Source of the DNA: Linnemannia elongata
Taxonomy: Eukaryota > Mortierellomycota > Mortierellomycetes > Mortierellales > Mortierellaceae
Direction: 5' to 3'
DNA length: 64,000 nt
Assembly: GCA_036320915.1 (NCBI GenBank)
Contig: JAXBDG010000024.1
Span: forward strand, 124,001 to 188,000
This document shows positions 11,376 to 21,957 of this stretch, piece by piece. Position 1 is the stretch's first letter; each line of letters begins with the position of its first letter. The position numbers were made by a program, and so were the translations under genes. The notes under the pieces were generated by a model. The model saw nothing but the letters and a program-made list of their open reading frames with translations. It ran no database searches and had not been told where the DNA came from.

Positions 11376-12651
11376 TTATTTGGGAGGTAGGTCGACGATG
11401 ATGGGCCGGTTCAGAGGGCGGTAGCTCTCCGTGCACGAGGACGCATTGATACAGACGGTCGAGTGACTCCCTCCATCCCACTCAATCTCCGAGACTCCGT
11501 ACCCCTGGTGGATGTGGCCAAACACATGGTACAACGGCTTGACCACCTTCAATCGCTCTAAAAGCTCCTCACAGCCCACATGCAACTCCTTGTCCTGAGG
11601 CACAATATCTCCATGATACTTGGGAGGACCATGGGTCATCAGGATATCCGTATCCTCAGGGATGTGCTTCCAGATATCTACGAAGGCATATTAATCATAT
11701 AGGTCGGTATGTTTAGTATCACAAGGTGCATTTAAAAAGAGTGTGCGACTTGTTATCATAGCCTCACCTTTGAGTTTACCACGGACTTCATTGAACGCCC
11801 ACTCCCAGAATTCCGGCTGCCAGGGACTCGCCCAAATTCGGTATCCTTCGACCCATCCTTCTCTTGGGTCCAGTACTACAGGAGCATCAATATCCATATC
11901 AGCAGCTCCTGGGGTGTCGACATGCTGTGTCGTTATATTCGTCGAGCTCTGCTTCTTTTGCTTTTGGTGTTTTTTGTGCAAGAGCTTGGCTCCATCGACA
12001 GTATATGGCTCGTTGTTGAGATAGATGATGCCGTGTCCTGCCGACTTCAATTTGCTCACTGCTGCTTCATGGTCCTCCTTGGTGGTATGGAATCGATGCC
12101 AGTGCTTCTCGTAAAATTCCTTATCGAGGATCACCTCATGATTTCCAGCAACGACAACCTTGATAGGGATGTGGGTGAGGGATTTCAACCAGCAGATGAA
12201 CTGGTCAATCTGAGCGGTCGTGCCCATCTTAGTAAAGTCGCCCGCATGTACTATATATGAAGATATCAGTATTAATGGTATTTTTCCCACGTTCAATTAG
12301 CAGCAACTAAGGTCTGCATCTTGGAGCTCTTGATAGTCTCTTACCCAAAATGTCTGCTTCGGGTACGGGATAGTTATTTGCATCGGTTGTATTGTGGGTG
12401 TCGCTGATACACACCATCCGCAGCCAGTTCGGAGCCGGCTTGTTTGCTGGAGCGGTGGCTGCCCAATAGACATTCGGTGGTAATGCCCAAACATCCTCCT
12501 CTGCTAGCTCTACGGGTTGTTCTGGGCGAGAGGCTCGGAAATTCTGTGGAGGCGGCTTTGGTTTCGAGGACTTGAGGATGGAAGGAAACATATCAAGGAA
12601 AGGTTGAAAATTAGAATGATGCGATGAAGTGTCCATTTTATTTACACGCAC
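11376..12651 (-). CDS. calcineurin-like metallophosphoesterase (MPPED-like), three exons
   Basis: Exons on the minus strand: 12651-12345, 12250-11768 and 11677-11376; introns of 94 and 90 nt have GT-AG ends and join in frame (both phase 1). All metal-binding motifs of the family are present in order: ISDTHN (exon 1), VHAGDF rebuilt across intron 1, VAGNHE (exon 2), MTHGPPKYHGD and FGHIHQGYG (exon 3). The protein is 363 residues from 12651 or 358 from the second ATG at 12636. The motif order and spacing fit the MPPED1/2 branch, cytosolic phosphodiesterases of uncertain physiological substrate. A Lys/Gln-rich insert (KKHQKQKKQ) interrupts the middle. Its 5' end lies only about 90 bp from the LINE insertion, so its promoter may have been altered. 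Confidence 0.85.
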
Positions 12652-12723
12652 AATGCGACTGCGGCACGTTGACCGAGCCCTTAAGTGTTATCATTTGATC
12701 TTGTCCCTTGTTTTTTTTAGCCT

Positions 12724-12737
12724 TGATGTTGTCCCTG
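12724..12737. repeat. target-site duplication, left copy
   Basis: 14 bases identical to 18129-18142; the target belongs to the GTTGTCC repeat type seen at 19.9-20.4 kb. Confidence 0.85.
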
Positions 12738-12760
12738 GGCGAACGAGACTTCTTTCCACA

Positions 12761-14311
12761 ATGCCAAACCAAGAGCAACATCAACACCGAGATGGAGACC
12801 CACCCTCCCAACCCCTGCCCTCAATCGGGTCCCCACCATCTCCCACTTACGCTTCCAAGGCAGCTGGAATCCGTAACATGCACAAACTCAAGCTCCACCC
12901 AGTGTTCACTGACCCTGCAGAGGGTCACCTTGCTGCCACCGCCCTTGCACCAAAGGGAGCCCGTCTGGGAGACCTGGTGAACCCAAGAGCAGTGGCCTAT
13001 ATCGCCCCCAGAACAATCTCCCCTGGTGCGTTTTCGGACGCTGCCAGATCTACCCACTCAACCCTCTTCCAAGCCCACAGCGACCTGGACCCCTTTCACA
13101 TCATCAGCAACATGGCTTACCCATGCGCTGATGGTGTCCACCACCGCATCGAAATTGTCTACCACGAATCTCTGGATCCCATCATTCTCTCCACCACCCC
13201 CATCATGTACGATGGCACCAAGTATGCTCCTCTATCTTCCACAATCTCCCACATTATCACCCGTTTCGTCTTTACGGATTATCAATTCCACTCTTCCCTT
13301 GACTTTGGCGTCCCCCTGGAGCAGTTCTGCTCTTGGTATTTTGAGGACACCATGAAAATGGGCAAAGTCATCAAAATCGAGATCCCCATGTTCCCCACCC
13401 CCAACGGTAATTACGAAGCCCGCAGTCAGTTCACTGTCTACGTCAAAAGCGACAAGACCGCGGAAGACTGCAAGATCGGTCGCCTACTGTCTTTGGGAAG
13501 CCGCCAAAAGGCCCCCTGCCGAATCAGCTGGATGGGTGCCTCCCCCTTCTGTAACTACTGCAAGGGAGATGGGCACCTCATTCCCCAGTGTCCCAAGCGT
13601 CTGGCTATTGTATGCAGTGCGTGCAACGCCAATGGTCATGTCAGCTTTACTTGTTCGAGATTCTCGGCGAGAGATGCAAAGGGAGCGAAAGGTAAGATGC
13701 CTGTGAGAGGGCAACCCACCAATACGTCCCCTGCTGAACTTTCTTCTTCTTCTTCTTCTTCTTCTTCTTCTTCTTCTTCTTCTTCTTCTTCTTCTTCTTC
13801 TTCTTCTTCTTCTTCTCCTTCTTCTCCTTCTTCTCTTTCTTCCCCTCTTCCTGAGGGCTCTCAGCAGCCTAATCTGGCCTCAAACACCAATCAGCCCGCT
13901 ATGACCACTACTGATGTCATCTCCCAGCCCCATGTAGTGGATTTGACCGAAAATGAATCTCCCTCCAACACCTCCAACGATGACATCACTGTGAGTGAGA
14001 GCCAGGGTAAGGGCAGAACAGAAGTGGACCAGGATGGTGATGTCAGTCTGGAGGAGGCTGACTTGGAAGACCTGGACAGAGATGCCAACAATATCAACAA
14101 CTTACCCCCTACCAATTCATCTGATGATAATGATGAGCCTATGAAGGATGTGGTGAACAATTCGATAGCAGCTCGCATCAAGGCTCGCACTGTTTTCAGA
14201 CCTCCGATCGCCACAACAGATATGATTACCCCCAAAGCAACTAACAAGAAGTACACCAAAGGAGGAAGACCCATCAATAAATCTACTTCTAGAACCAGCT
14301 GGAAAAAATAA
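12761..14311 (+). CDS. LINE ORF1, gag-like nucleic-acid-binding protein
   Basis: 516 residues from the ATG at 12761, 23 bp inside the element. Expected to coat the retrotransposon RNA. Two CCHC-type knuckles near residues 263-300: CNYCKGDGHLIPQC and CSACNANGHVSFTC. After them comes a serine homopolymer encoded by a TTC microsatellite (13741-13815), then an acidic tail and a basic end. The stop overlaps the ATG of ORF2 (TAATG at 14309-14313), an arrangement that suggests coupled termination-reinitiation. Confidence 0.85.
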   Translation: MPNQEQHQHRDGDPPSQPLPSIGSPPSPTYASKAAGIRNMHKLKLHPVFTDPAEGHLAATALAPKGARLGDLVNPRAVAYIAPRTISPGAFSDAARSTHSTLFQAHSDLDPFHIISNMAYPCADGVHHRIEIVYHESLDPIILSTTPIMYDGTKYAPLSSTISHIITRFVFTDYQFHSSLDFGVPLEQFCSWYFEDTMKMGKVIKIEIPMFPTPNGNYEARSQFTVYVKSDKTAEDCKIGRLLSLGSRQKAPCRISWMGASPFCNYCKGDGHLIPQCPKRLAIVCSACNANGHVSFTCSRFSARDAKGAKGKMPVRGQPTNTSPAELSSSSSSSSSSSSSSSSSSSSSSSSSPSSPSSLSSPLPEGSQQPNLASNTNQPAMTTTDVISQPHVVDLTENESPSNTSNDDITVSESQGKGRTEVDQDGDVSLEEADLEDLDRDANNINNLPPTNSSDDNDEPMKDVVNNSIAARIKARTVFRPPIATTDMITPKATNKKYTKGGRPINKSTSRTSWKK

Positions 14312-17300
14312 TGCGGATCGTGAGCCTGAATGTACGAGGATTGCGAAAGCAACACCTTCAGAACAACAATGCAACCGGTCCATCTAACTTTTTCACCTGG
14401 CTTCGGAAAACGGATTTTGATATAATGGCACTTCAGGAAATCAACCTACCGTCAACACCAACCACCACTGAACAAACCAACTACAATCAATATCTCAACA
14501 CTCATAGCTCTGTCTGGTCTTCTCACTGTGCACTTCTTCTTCGCGACCCTGACCTTTCTTTCTCTAACACCTCTTATGCAGAAGAAGGAAGAATTATTGT
14601 TACTACTGTCTCCTCCTCATCCACATCCTTCACGGCCACCTTCTGCATTATGTATGCCCCAGCCAACAAGACGGCACGACGCCAATTTATGATGAACTGC
14701 CTGTCACTTCCCTTCTTTCTCTCCCCTCCTCCAAAGGCCTTTCTTTTAGGCGACCTCAACTTCAAACACCACACTCATCCCCGTCCCCACCCCCTGTTTC
14801 AGGACTGGGTTGACACTCATCTTGTAGACTGCATCACTCCACCCCACACTGATCCCAAACCCACTCACACCCATACAGTAAACAAAGCCCGCCATACCAT
14901 TGATTACATTTTCTCCTCTATCCATTTCCTCTCACAGGTATCTAAATCTGAGCAACTCTGTACATCTCCCTTCTCGGACCACGATATGCTGGTACTGACA
15001 CTCTCCCTCACCTCCGCCCCTGTGACAGGTCGAGGGATATGGCGAATGAATACCCGGCTCCTCAACAGTGACTTCCTCAAAGAACTCACCGAACACTTGA
15101 CCGCATTCTCCTCACCACATCCTCACCAAAGCAACACTCAACACTGGGACAGAGTCAAGACCGAAATCAAACGATTCTGCATCTCTGCCTCCATCAAAAG
15201 GAAACAGGATCAACAATCCGCCATAAGAGAACTCAACATACAACGTCAAAACAAACTAGCCCAGCTCTCCCTTGCTTCCGGTGCAACAAAGGACACCATC
15301 ATACTGGAACTGGAAGCCCTGGAATCAACTCTCCAACATCACACATCGGAAGACCTGGATGCCTATGCCCTTCGTTCGGGAACTTTGTGGCGTGAACAAG
15401 GGGAAGGCAACACCTCCTACTTCTTCCGAGCGATCTCCCAACGCAACAAAAAACGACTTGTACCTCACTTGCTCAACCCTGCCACCAACGCCCTAACAAC
15501 CACAACCGAAGAACGACTAAACGTAGCAACAGACTTTTACTCACAACTTTACTCCTGTGACCCCTCAGACCAGGATGCGACAAACCAACTACTGAACGCT
15601 ATCCCCCCTCAGGCAATCCTCTCCGATCAGGATAGCATTCGTCTCCAAAGGGACGTCACACCAGAAGAGATAGACGACGTAGTGAGCAGATCACCACTCA
15701 GCAAAGCCCCAGGCAAGGATGGGTTGCCTTTCGAGCTTTACCGACACATCCTTCTCATACCCTGGATCAAGGAACTATTCACCACAATCATCAACGACGC
15801 GCTGACTCACGCCACCTTCCCCGCATCCTGGCAGGAGACAGTGATGATCCTCCTCTTCAAAAAAGGAGACGCAACAAAACTGGCTAACTGGAGACCCCTC
15901 TCACTCATCAACTCGGACGCCAAACTATTCACCAAAATCCTTACCCTACGCATTCAGCCACACATGTCCAAGCTAACAGGAGCATACCAAACCGGGTTCA
16001 CGGCAGGACGACACATAGCAGACAATGGCTTAGTGCTTACCACCCTTCGGGAGTACTGTAACACAAGGAAGACAAAGCATGTTGGCATACTACTGGACCA
16101 GGAAAAAGCATACGACCGTGTGCATCCCATTTATCTACGACAAGTCTTGAGACGTTTTGGATTTCCATCAAGTGTCATCGAGTCGGTCGTTCAACTCTTC
16201 TTCTCCACGAAGATTGCCCTCAACATCAACGGCTTCGTATCAGATACCTTCCCACAATCAAGAGGACTCCGCCAGGGTGATCCGCTATCTCCCCTTCTCT
16301 TCAACCTCGCCTTTGAGCCGTTGCTTGCCTTCATTCAACAATCCCCAACCATCCACGGTATCGAAATCCCTGGTCGCACGGAATCCATCAAACTAGGCGC
16401 CTATGCAGACGACCTCATGACCATTATATCCACCACAGCAGAATGGATAGCATTGGAGAACTGTCTACAGACCTATGGCCGCGCATCCAACGCCAAAGTC
16501 AACCTGTCCAAAACCGTAGCCTTCCCAATGGCCCCCTCCTATTCCATTGAATTGCAAACTCGACTTGAACAGCTGCACATTCAATGGCATGACCATAACT
16601 CCGCCGACGCCTTAATTTACCTGGGATTCCCGATCCCCTTCAACCATAACCAGGAACAAGGATTCTGGGACAAGATGCTGAAGAAAATACAGTCAACCAT
16701 AGCCATTCACTCTTCCCGCTCCCTCTCCGTTCTAGGCCGAGCGACCATTGTCAATTCCCTCATCCTCTCCAGACTATGGCACCTTTCTTGGGTAGTCAAA
16801 CCCCCGCCAGATTTTCTGCGGAAAGTGAAGTCCGCCGTATCTAGCTTCGTGTGCTCCTTCAAACCAAGACCATCATGGGAGGTGATCACTACCCCGAGAG
16901 ATAAAGGAGGTCTGGGAGTTATTGATCCAGCCATTCAAGGTCAAGTGTTTCAACTCAAACACATACGCAACGCCCTCGCCACCAATATCTCTTGGGGTAA
17001 GGATATCATTCTCGACATCATTCGATGGAAAACCAAAACCTCTCACCGCCTTGCATTCCTTCTAGCACCTGTGGAGGGACAATACAGATCACTGCTGGCG
17101 GGATTCCCCAGCCTGCAACGCTTGGTGACTGTAGCATCCTCCATTCCTTCCCTTAAAGCACTGGCCCTTGCCGACACTCTGCCCGACTCCGCAACTCTCG
17201 CCTCCTCACCGATCGAATGGTGGTTTGAGACGACGGACACCACCATCAAGGCCCTCAGACTCCGAGTGGAAGACCTTTTCCAGTTCTCCACAAACGACAA

Positions 17301-18090
17301 TGGGCTCCTCCGACTTGTCAGACGAACGAACCTAACCCCCAAGCTCCGCCTTATCCAAGTGGAGCTAGGAATCCAAGCCTATCAGGAACGTCGGTTGATG
17401 CGTCACAACATGCAACAAGCACTCTCGAACCCCCCCAAGCTCACACAGGAGGACACCCTGGCACAACGCATCCTCTCCTCAGTTTTGCTACCAAGCACCA
17501 AGAATCCCATTACTCTCGAATTGGCTACAACTAAACATCTTCGAACCTTTCTGAGACAAGACACACCGCCAGACCCAAACTCATCAACCCATCCAGAGGC
17601 GGGTTCCTTAAAACAATGGCGCCGATTCTGGAGAGCCAAGATACCACACCGGGCTAGGACCATGTGGTGGAGGTTTAAAAGGGATTGGCTCCCCTGTGGA
17701 ACTCTACGTCACAAGATCTGGAAGCAGGAACCTCACTGCAGCATGGCCGGTTGTCGAGAGCGACACGAGGACAAGACACATCACATCTTTCAGTGCACCC
17801 CCAAGTACATTGCGTGGCAAACAATCCTTAAGCAACACACCTCCAAAACAGTATGGTCGGATGATGATCTTCACAAGGTCTTGTCATTCCAACCACCATC
17901 CTTTGATATCAAACCCCAATTCAACATCACTATCCCACAACTACTGGCCTGTTGCCTTATTGGAATCTCAACAGCCAACACTGTTCTCTTTTTACACCAA
18001 CACACACAATCAAGCAGTGATATCATCCACACCATTCTACAAGAAATCCAGAAAACCATAGCGCAGAATAACTTTCTAAAGGCTTTTTAA
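14311..18090 (+). CDS. LINE ORF2, apurinic-type endonuclease and reverse transcriptase
   Basis: 1259 residues. The N-terminal endonuclease (about 1-235) shows SLNVRGLR, LQEINLPS, LLGDLNF, TIDYIFSS and SDHDMLVL, the active-site series of APE-type LINE endonucleases that nick the target DNA. The reverse transcriptase (about 450-740) shows KAPGKDGLPFELY, GFTAGRHIADN, RGLRQGDPLSPLLF and the catalytic YADD at about residue 698. The C-terminus carries a Cys/His cluster (CSMAGCRERHEDKTHHIFQC, about 1142-1161). I see no RNase H domain. The frame is intact. Fits Tad/L1-like LINEs of fungi; the exact clade needs a tree. Confidence 0.92.
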   Translation: MRIVSLNVRGLRKQHLQNNNATGPSNFFTWLRKTDFDIMALQEINLPSTPTTTEQTNYNQYLNTHSSVWSSHCALLLRDPDLSFSNTSYAEEGRIIVTTVSSSSTSFTATFCIMYAPANKTARRQFMMNCLSLPFFLSPPPKAFLLGDLNFKHHTHPRPHPLFQDWVDTHLVDCITPPHTDPKPTHTHTVNKARHTIDYIFSSIHFLSQVSKSEQLCTSPFSDHDMLVLTLSLTSAPVTGRGIWRMNTRLLNSDFLKELTEHLTAFSSPHPHQSNTQHWDRVKTEIKRFCISASIKRKQDQQSAIRELNIQRQNKLAQLSLASGATKDTIILELEALESTLQHHTSEDLDAYALRSGTLWREQGEGNTSYFFRAISQRNKKRLVPHLLNPATNALTTTTEERLNVATDFYSQLYSCDPSDQDATNQLLNAIPPQAILSDQDSIRLQRDVTPEEIDDVVSRSPLSKAPGKDGLPFELYRHILLIPWIKELFTTIINDALTHATFPASWQETVMILLFKKGDATKLANWRPLSLINSDAKLFTKILTLRIQPHMSKLTGAYQTGFTAGRHIADNGLVLTTLREYCNTRKTKHVGILLDQEKAYDRVHPIYLRQVLRRFGFPSSVIESVVQLFFSTKIALNINGFVSDTFPQSRGLRQGDPLSPLLFNLAFEPLLAFIQQSPTIHGIEIPGRTESIKLGAYADDLMTIISTTAEWIALENCLQTYGRASNAKVNLSKTVAFPMAPSYSIELQTRLEQLHIQWHDHNSADALIYLGFPIPFNHNQEQGFWDKMLKKIQSTIAIHSSRSLSVLGRATIVNSLILSRLWHLSWVVKPPPDFLRKVKSAVSSFVCSFKPRPSWEVITTPRDKGGLGVIDPAIQGQVFQLKHIRNALATNISWGKDIILDIIRWKTKTSHRLAFLLAPVEGQYRSLLAGFPSLQRLVTVASSIPSLKALALADTLPDSATLASSPIEWWFETTDTTIKALRLRVEDLFQFSTNDNGLLRLVRRTNLTPKLRLIQVELGIQAYQERRLMRHNMQQALSNPPKLTQEDTLAQRILSSVLLPSTKNPITLELATTKHLRTFLRQDTPPDPNSSTHPEAGSLKQWRRFWRAKIPHRARTMWWRFKRDWLPCGTLRHKIWKQEPHCSMAGCRERHEDKTHHIFQCTPKYIAWQTILKQHTSKTVWSDDDLHKVLSFQPPSFDIKPQFNITIPQLLACCLIGISTANTVLFLHQHTQSSSDIIHTILQEIQKTIAQNNFLKAF

Positions 18091-18128
18091 GCCACAATAA
18101 AATCGTACTGAAAAGAAAAAAAAAAAAA

Positions 18129-18142
18129 TGATGTTGTCCCTG
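18129..18142. repeat. target-site duplication, right copy
   Basis: Follows the LINE A-tail directly and matches 12724-12737 exactly. Confidence 0.85.
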
Positions 18143-18788
18143 ACACTTTTCACTGGTGTTGTCCCAACTTTCCTTGCATTCAGAAATACCTGCATCACCT
18201 CTCGCATCACCTCTCTATACCGTTGCCATCATCAATAACTTAGGTCTCTGCATCTCACAACATAAATTAACAGCTCCCCTACCACTTTCACATGAGACAA
18301 AGGCACAAAGACAAAAGCTGTCACATCTTAAACTCTCCCTACACCCATCCTACTCAGCCATTACCCTACCTTCGATTGACACATGCAAATTCGATACACC
18401 TTTGCGAGCCTCAACAGATTTTCGCCAGGCGTCACTCCCAGCCATCGTTGAAGAAATACACCCTTCTTTTAGCCAACAGCTTTCTTATCACTTGCAAAGG
18501 AGTTTTCTCGCCAGACACTCTCCGAGATAATCCACCTCCTTTGCACAGGCCGCATTCATGAAGCTGCCTGCAAGTTGCAATTCTTCTCCCTACACGACCC
18601 CTGCCTGTTTTGTTTATACAAGTTCTGTGGCCATCTCGTCTATCCATTGGCAGGCGCCAAACAAAACCTTTCTGTCTTGCCTGACGACCCATGTAGCATG
18701 ATTTATGATTTAGGAATCCCTCCGAAAAGAGTCTCTATTCATAATCAACCAAAAACCGGAAAAGGCAGTAATCATTGTATTCTAGCAC
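18143..18788. other. unassigned spacer between LINE and 28S fragment
   Basis: Starts with further GTTGTCC-type sequence (GGTGTTGTCCCAAC). The rest is CT-rich with no coding motif I recognise. Confidence 0.4.
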
Positions 18789-19110
18789 GGGTTCTGACTT
18801 AGAGGCGTGCAGCCATGACCCAACGGATGATAGCTTCGGGCCATTGCCTGTTCAGGCAGGCCCACATACCAATTATCCGAATGAACGGTTCCTTTCGTAC
18901 TAAGTTCTATTGCTATTGCAACAACATTTAATCAGTAGGGTAAAGCTAACCTGTCTCACGACGGTCTAAACCCCAGGTCTTGTTCCCTATTAGTGGGTAA
19001 GCAACCTAACGCTTACTGAATTCTGCTTCAGTATGGTAGGAGTAGCCGACATCGAAGGATCAAAAGCAACGTCGCTATGGACGCTTGGCTGCCATAAGCC
19101 AGTTGTTACT
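18789..19110 (-). rRNA. decayed antisense fragment of the 28S rRNA 3' end
   Basis: The reverse complement reads as the last roughly 320 nt of eukaryotic 28S rRNA: the conserved block TAGACCGTCGTGAGACAGG, the block around AGCAACGTCGCTATGGACGC (plus strand), and the 3' terminal GCCTCTAAGTCAGAA. The sarcin-ricin loop at about 18888-18902 is altered, and small indels occur throughout. It is alone, without 18S, ITS or the 28S 5' part, so it is a non-functional scrap. Shorter relatives lie at 30510, 33172 and 35913. Confidence 0.88.
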
Positions 19111-19900
19111 CCTACTATTAACAAGAGTCTGAGATGGAAAAAAGTTGCTTGGTAAGTCTCGTGTATCTGACAATTCCTAGCAAGCTTTGAGACCACTTGA
19201 TAAGGTCAACCCCTTGATCATCCCTTGATCTTTTTTTAGTACTCTTTGGTGTTGTCAGGGCTTGAGACCCCTGGCGTAGGTGGCCGAAGTTTCTACTCCC
19301 AATCTGGAGGTGCCGCGTTTGATACCAGGAATATGTATAACTGCATATGATTTTTATTATGAGTTTTTGAGGGATACCGGGGGTTGACTCCCCCCTGTGA
19401 GTGAGTTTGGGGCGTTTAGTCCCCCATACCGCCTGCACAGGGTTTTATGCCATAAGAGTTGAATCAGCCATGAGAACGAGAACGAGATCCGTGGAAAGAG
19501 GTTAATAAGCTAGCAACCCAAAATACCAAGCGAGGGCTTTAGGACAGCTGTGAGATATAGGGGTGATACGAAAAATGGATCAAGTCTAGATAAGATCTTT
19601 CAGGACAAGGACTACCAGTTTAAACGAAACCAACCGTCTGCCGTAAGTCTATGCGGGAAGCTTACACATAGTAAGTTCTAGCTGCAAAACAACAAAACTC
19701 ACAATCCTAGCACCGCAATAGCCCCCAAGAAGAGGATCAGGAATCATTCAAGTCCGAAACCAACCAGCCCCCGCGAAGACAGCAAAGGTCGTCCGGGATA
19801 AGCGCACCCATTGGGGGGACGCAGACACTGGATCAAGTGGGTTCGCCGGCTGGCTTTCCATGTAGACTGCCATTTTATAATTTTGATTAAACAATCCTTG
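19111..19900. other. unassigned repeat-like spacer
   Basis: No coding motif. The stretch 19440-19870 has a composition unlike the neighbouring repeats, but I cannot name it. Confidence 0.3.
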
Positions 19901-20420
19901 TGTCGTCCCCTCGATGTTGTCTTTGTCCCTTGATATTGTCCTTGGAGGTGATCCATTGATGTTGTCCCTTGATTCCTTCTCTGAGTCCTCTTGATCTTTT
20001 CCTACTATCCATTGATCTTTTTCAAGTGCCCCTTGGTCTTTTCAGGCACCCCTTGATCCCTTCTCTGAGTCCTCTTGATCTTTTCCTACTATCCATTGAT
20101 CTTTTTCAAGTGTCCCTTGGTCTTTTCAAGCATCCCTTGATCTTTTCCCAGCATTCTTTGACTCTGATGTTATCCATTGGTGTTATCCATTGGTGTTGTC
20201 CCTTGACGTTGTCCCTTGACGTTGTCTCTTGGGGTTGTCTCTTGGGGTTGTCTCTTGGGGTTGTCTCTTGGGGTTGTCTCTTGGGGTTGTCCAATGTGGT
20301 TGTCCATTGGAGTTGTCCATTGGAGTAGTTCTTCGGTGTAGTTCCTTGATGTAGGTTATGGGTGTTGTCCCTTGCTGCTGTCCTTGGATGTAGTCTCTGA
20401 TGTTGTCCATTCGCCCCTCA
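19901..20420. repeat. GTTGTCC-type degenerate tandem repeats
   Basis: Built from variants of TTGATGTTGTCC. Contains a tandem pair of an 84-bp unit (19977-20060 and 20061 onward, TTCTCTGAG...), then about five copies of a 15-bp unit GTTGTCTCTTGGG-TT at 20217-20295. Similar sequence occurs at 30368-30505 and at both ends of the LINE insertion site. Open frames through it merely translate the repeat. Confidence 0.75.
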
Positions 20421-21094
20421 ATTTTCCCCCTTGTTTTCTTCAACCCTTGAGTTTTTTCGAGCATCCCCTCAATCTTTTAGGTCCCCCCTCTTTCTTTTTT
20501 CACTGCATCCCCTTGATGTTTCTGCCTCTCCTCGCTCTACTAGCCCTTGGTCTTCAGCATTTTTTTATTTTCTCAGTGTGCCCTTGATTTTCTCATACCA
20601 GCCTCAAATGGGAGTGATTACTCCCTGATTTGTTTTCTCCCTCCAGGCCCAAATGACAACGACTCGGTTTGTTTCGGTCGTTTCTTTTACGATCCGCTTC
20701 ACGTATATAAAGAAGTCGCATCTACTCATCAGTGTCCATCACCGACAGACATCTGCTCCTAAATTAAGGCTCTAGACTCACTACATCTCTCACACCGCTC
20801 GCAACAATTATTGCAAGGACTATCACGAGCGCCGTCCGTAGAGTCGCCATACGAACAATCCCCCTCGCAGAACCTTTCAAGAACGCCCACAAGAACTCCC
20901 ATAAAAAGGCCCGCACAACCCCCGCGTACACTTCCGCACACTGACTGTCACAATAACCCTCGTATAACCTTAACAACATTAGGAGCCATTGTTGAACAAT
21001 CGTAAGTAACCTCGCGACGCGACGATGTTTACACAAACTGTATGGGTGTGACTGCTTTGTGCATTTGTGATTGACGTACTGAATTCTCTGAAAT
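20421..21094. other. spacer with a TATA-like site, no gene recognised
   Basis: TATATAAAG at 20704-20712 resembles a core promoter. The following 380 bp hold a small open frame without motifs, cut at 21095 by the LINE insertion. A gene split by the insertion is possible but unsupported. Confidence 0.3.
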
Positions 21095-21109
21095 CCTATA
21101 CCAATCGAC
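21095..21109. repeat. target-site duplication of the truncated LINE, left copy
   Basis: CCTATACCAATCGAC, identical to 29212-29226. Confidence 0.85.
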
Positions 21110-21808
21110 AGACACCACATGTTGGTGTCGTCGGAGACCGCCTGGCACAAAGGATACGCTCACTCATCCTCCTCGATAACGGCAAGACAAAAGTGACTTT
21201 ATGGACTGCCTCCACCAGACAGATCCGACAGTACCTTTCCCCGCCCCCCGATCCCGAACCTCCCCCGAACCCCTCGTCAATGCATCCTGAGTCTGGCACC
21301 AAGTCCCAATGGCGCAAGTTCTGGAAGACCAAGATTCCCCACCGTGCCCGCACTTTCTGGTGGCGATACAAGCGCGACATTATCCCATGTGGCACGCTTC
21401 GAGCACACCGGTGGCAACAGGACGCCCACTGTGACGCTCAGGGATGCAGGGAAAGAGAGGCAGACAAGAACCATCATGTCTTTGGATGCAAGGGCAAGTA
21501 CCTAGCATGGCAGTTCATTTTGCAAGAACACACGGACAAGTCCACATGGTCCGATGAAGATCTTCATACTTTGCTCTCCTTTAAACCCCCCACCTTCTCC
21601 ATTAAGCCCGAATACAACATTACCCCCCCACAACTGCTGGCTTGCTGCCTTATAGGTATAAACACAGCAAACACCATCCTCTTTCTACACCAACTCACAC
21701 AGTCCTCGGAGGAAATCTCTGACTGTATTACCACAGAAATTAAGAAAGCCATAGCGCAAAACGAATACCTACTCTAATCATAGTCATAAAAGCCACAAAT
21801 AAAAAACC

Positions 21809-21839
<31 letters not shown>
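21110..21839 (+). mobile_element. 5'-truncated LINE copy (ORF2 C-terminus)
   Basis: The frame up to the stop at 21775-21777 matches the last roughly 220 residues of the LINE ORF2 at 14311-18090, including RARTFWWRYKRD, the Cys/His cluster and LLACCLIGI. It ends in a poly(A) tail. The 15 bases CCTATACCAATCGAC precede it (21095-21109) and recur at 29212-29226, beyond the MULE. The tail is therefore split: A residues before 21840 and again at 29191-29211. Dead on arrival, as usual for truncated LINEs. Confidence 0.88.
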
Positions 21840-21843
<4 letters not shown>

Positions 21844-21957
21844 TATACTTCTAGCAGTCCTATGCCGTACACTCCGATTTACAGTCCGTCGGGGGCTGTA
21901 AAAACCCTTTTCATATGTTTTGTACAGTCCCCGGCTTCTACACCGTGTAAATTTTTC
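21840..21957 (+). repeat. MULE terminal inverted repeat, left
   Basis: The inner 95 bp (21863-21957, starting TGCCGTACACTCCG) match the reverse complement of 29073-29167 with about three mismatches. The outer 22 bp are also related (GGAT-ATACTT) but diverged. Confidence 0.92.

Larger units (their letters stand above)
12738..18128 (+). mobile_element. full-length non-LTR retrotransposon (LINE), both ORFs intact
   Basis: Element with ORF1 (12761-14311), ORF2 (14311-18090), a short 3' UTR and an A-rich tail ending at 18128. It is bounded by the same 14 bases, TGATGTTGTCCCTG, at 12724-12737 and 18129-18142, the expected target-site duplication. The 5' UTR is only 23 nt, so a few 5' bases may be missing. 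Uninterrupted ORFs and a perfect duplication argue for a recent insertion. A related 3' fragment is at 21110-21839. Confidence 0.92.

Noticed and set aside
18789..19110. Functional rRNA gene or R2-type insertion
   Set aside because: Only the 28S 3' end is present, with an altered sarcin-ricin loop and indels. No R2 reverse transcriptase or the usual R2 target sequence is nearby.
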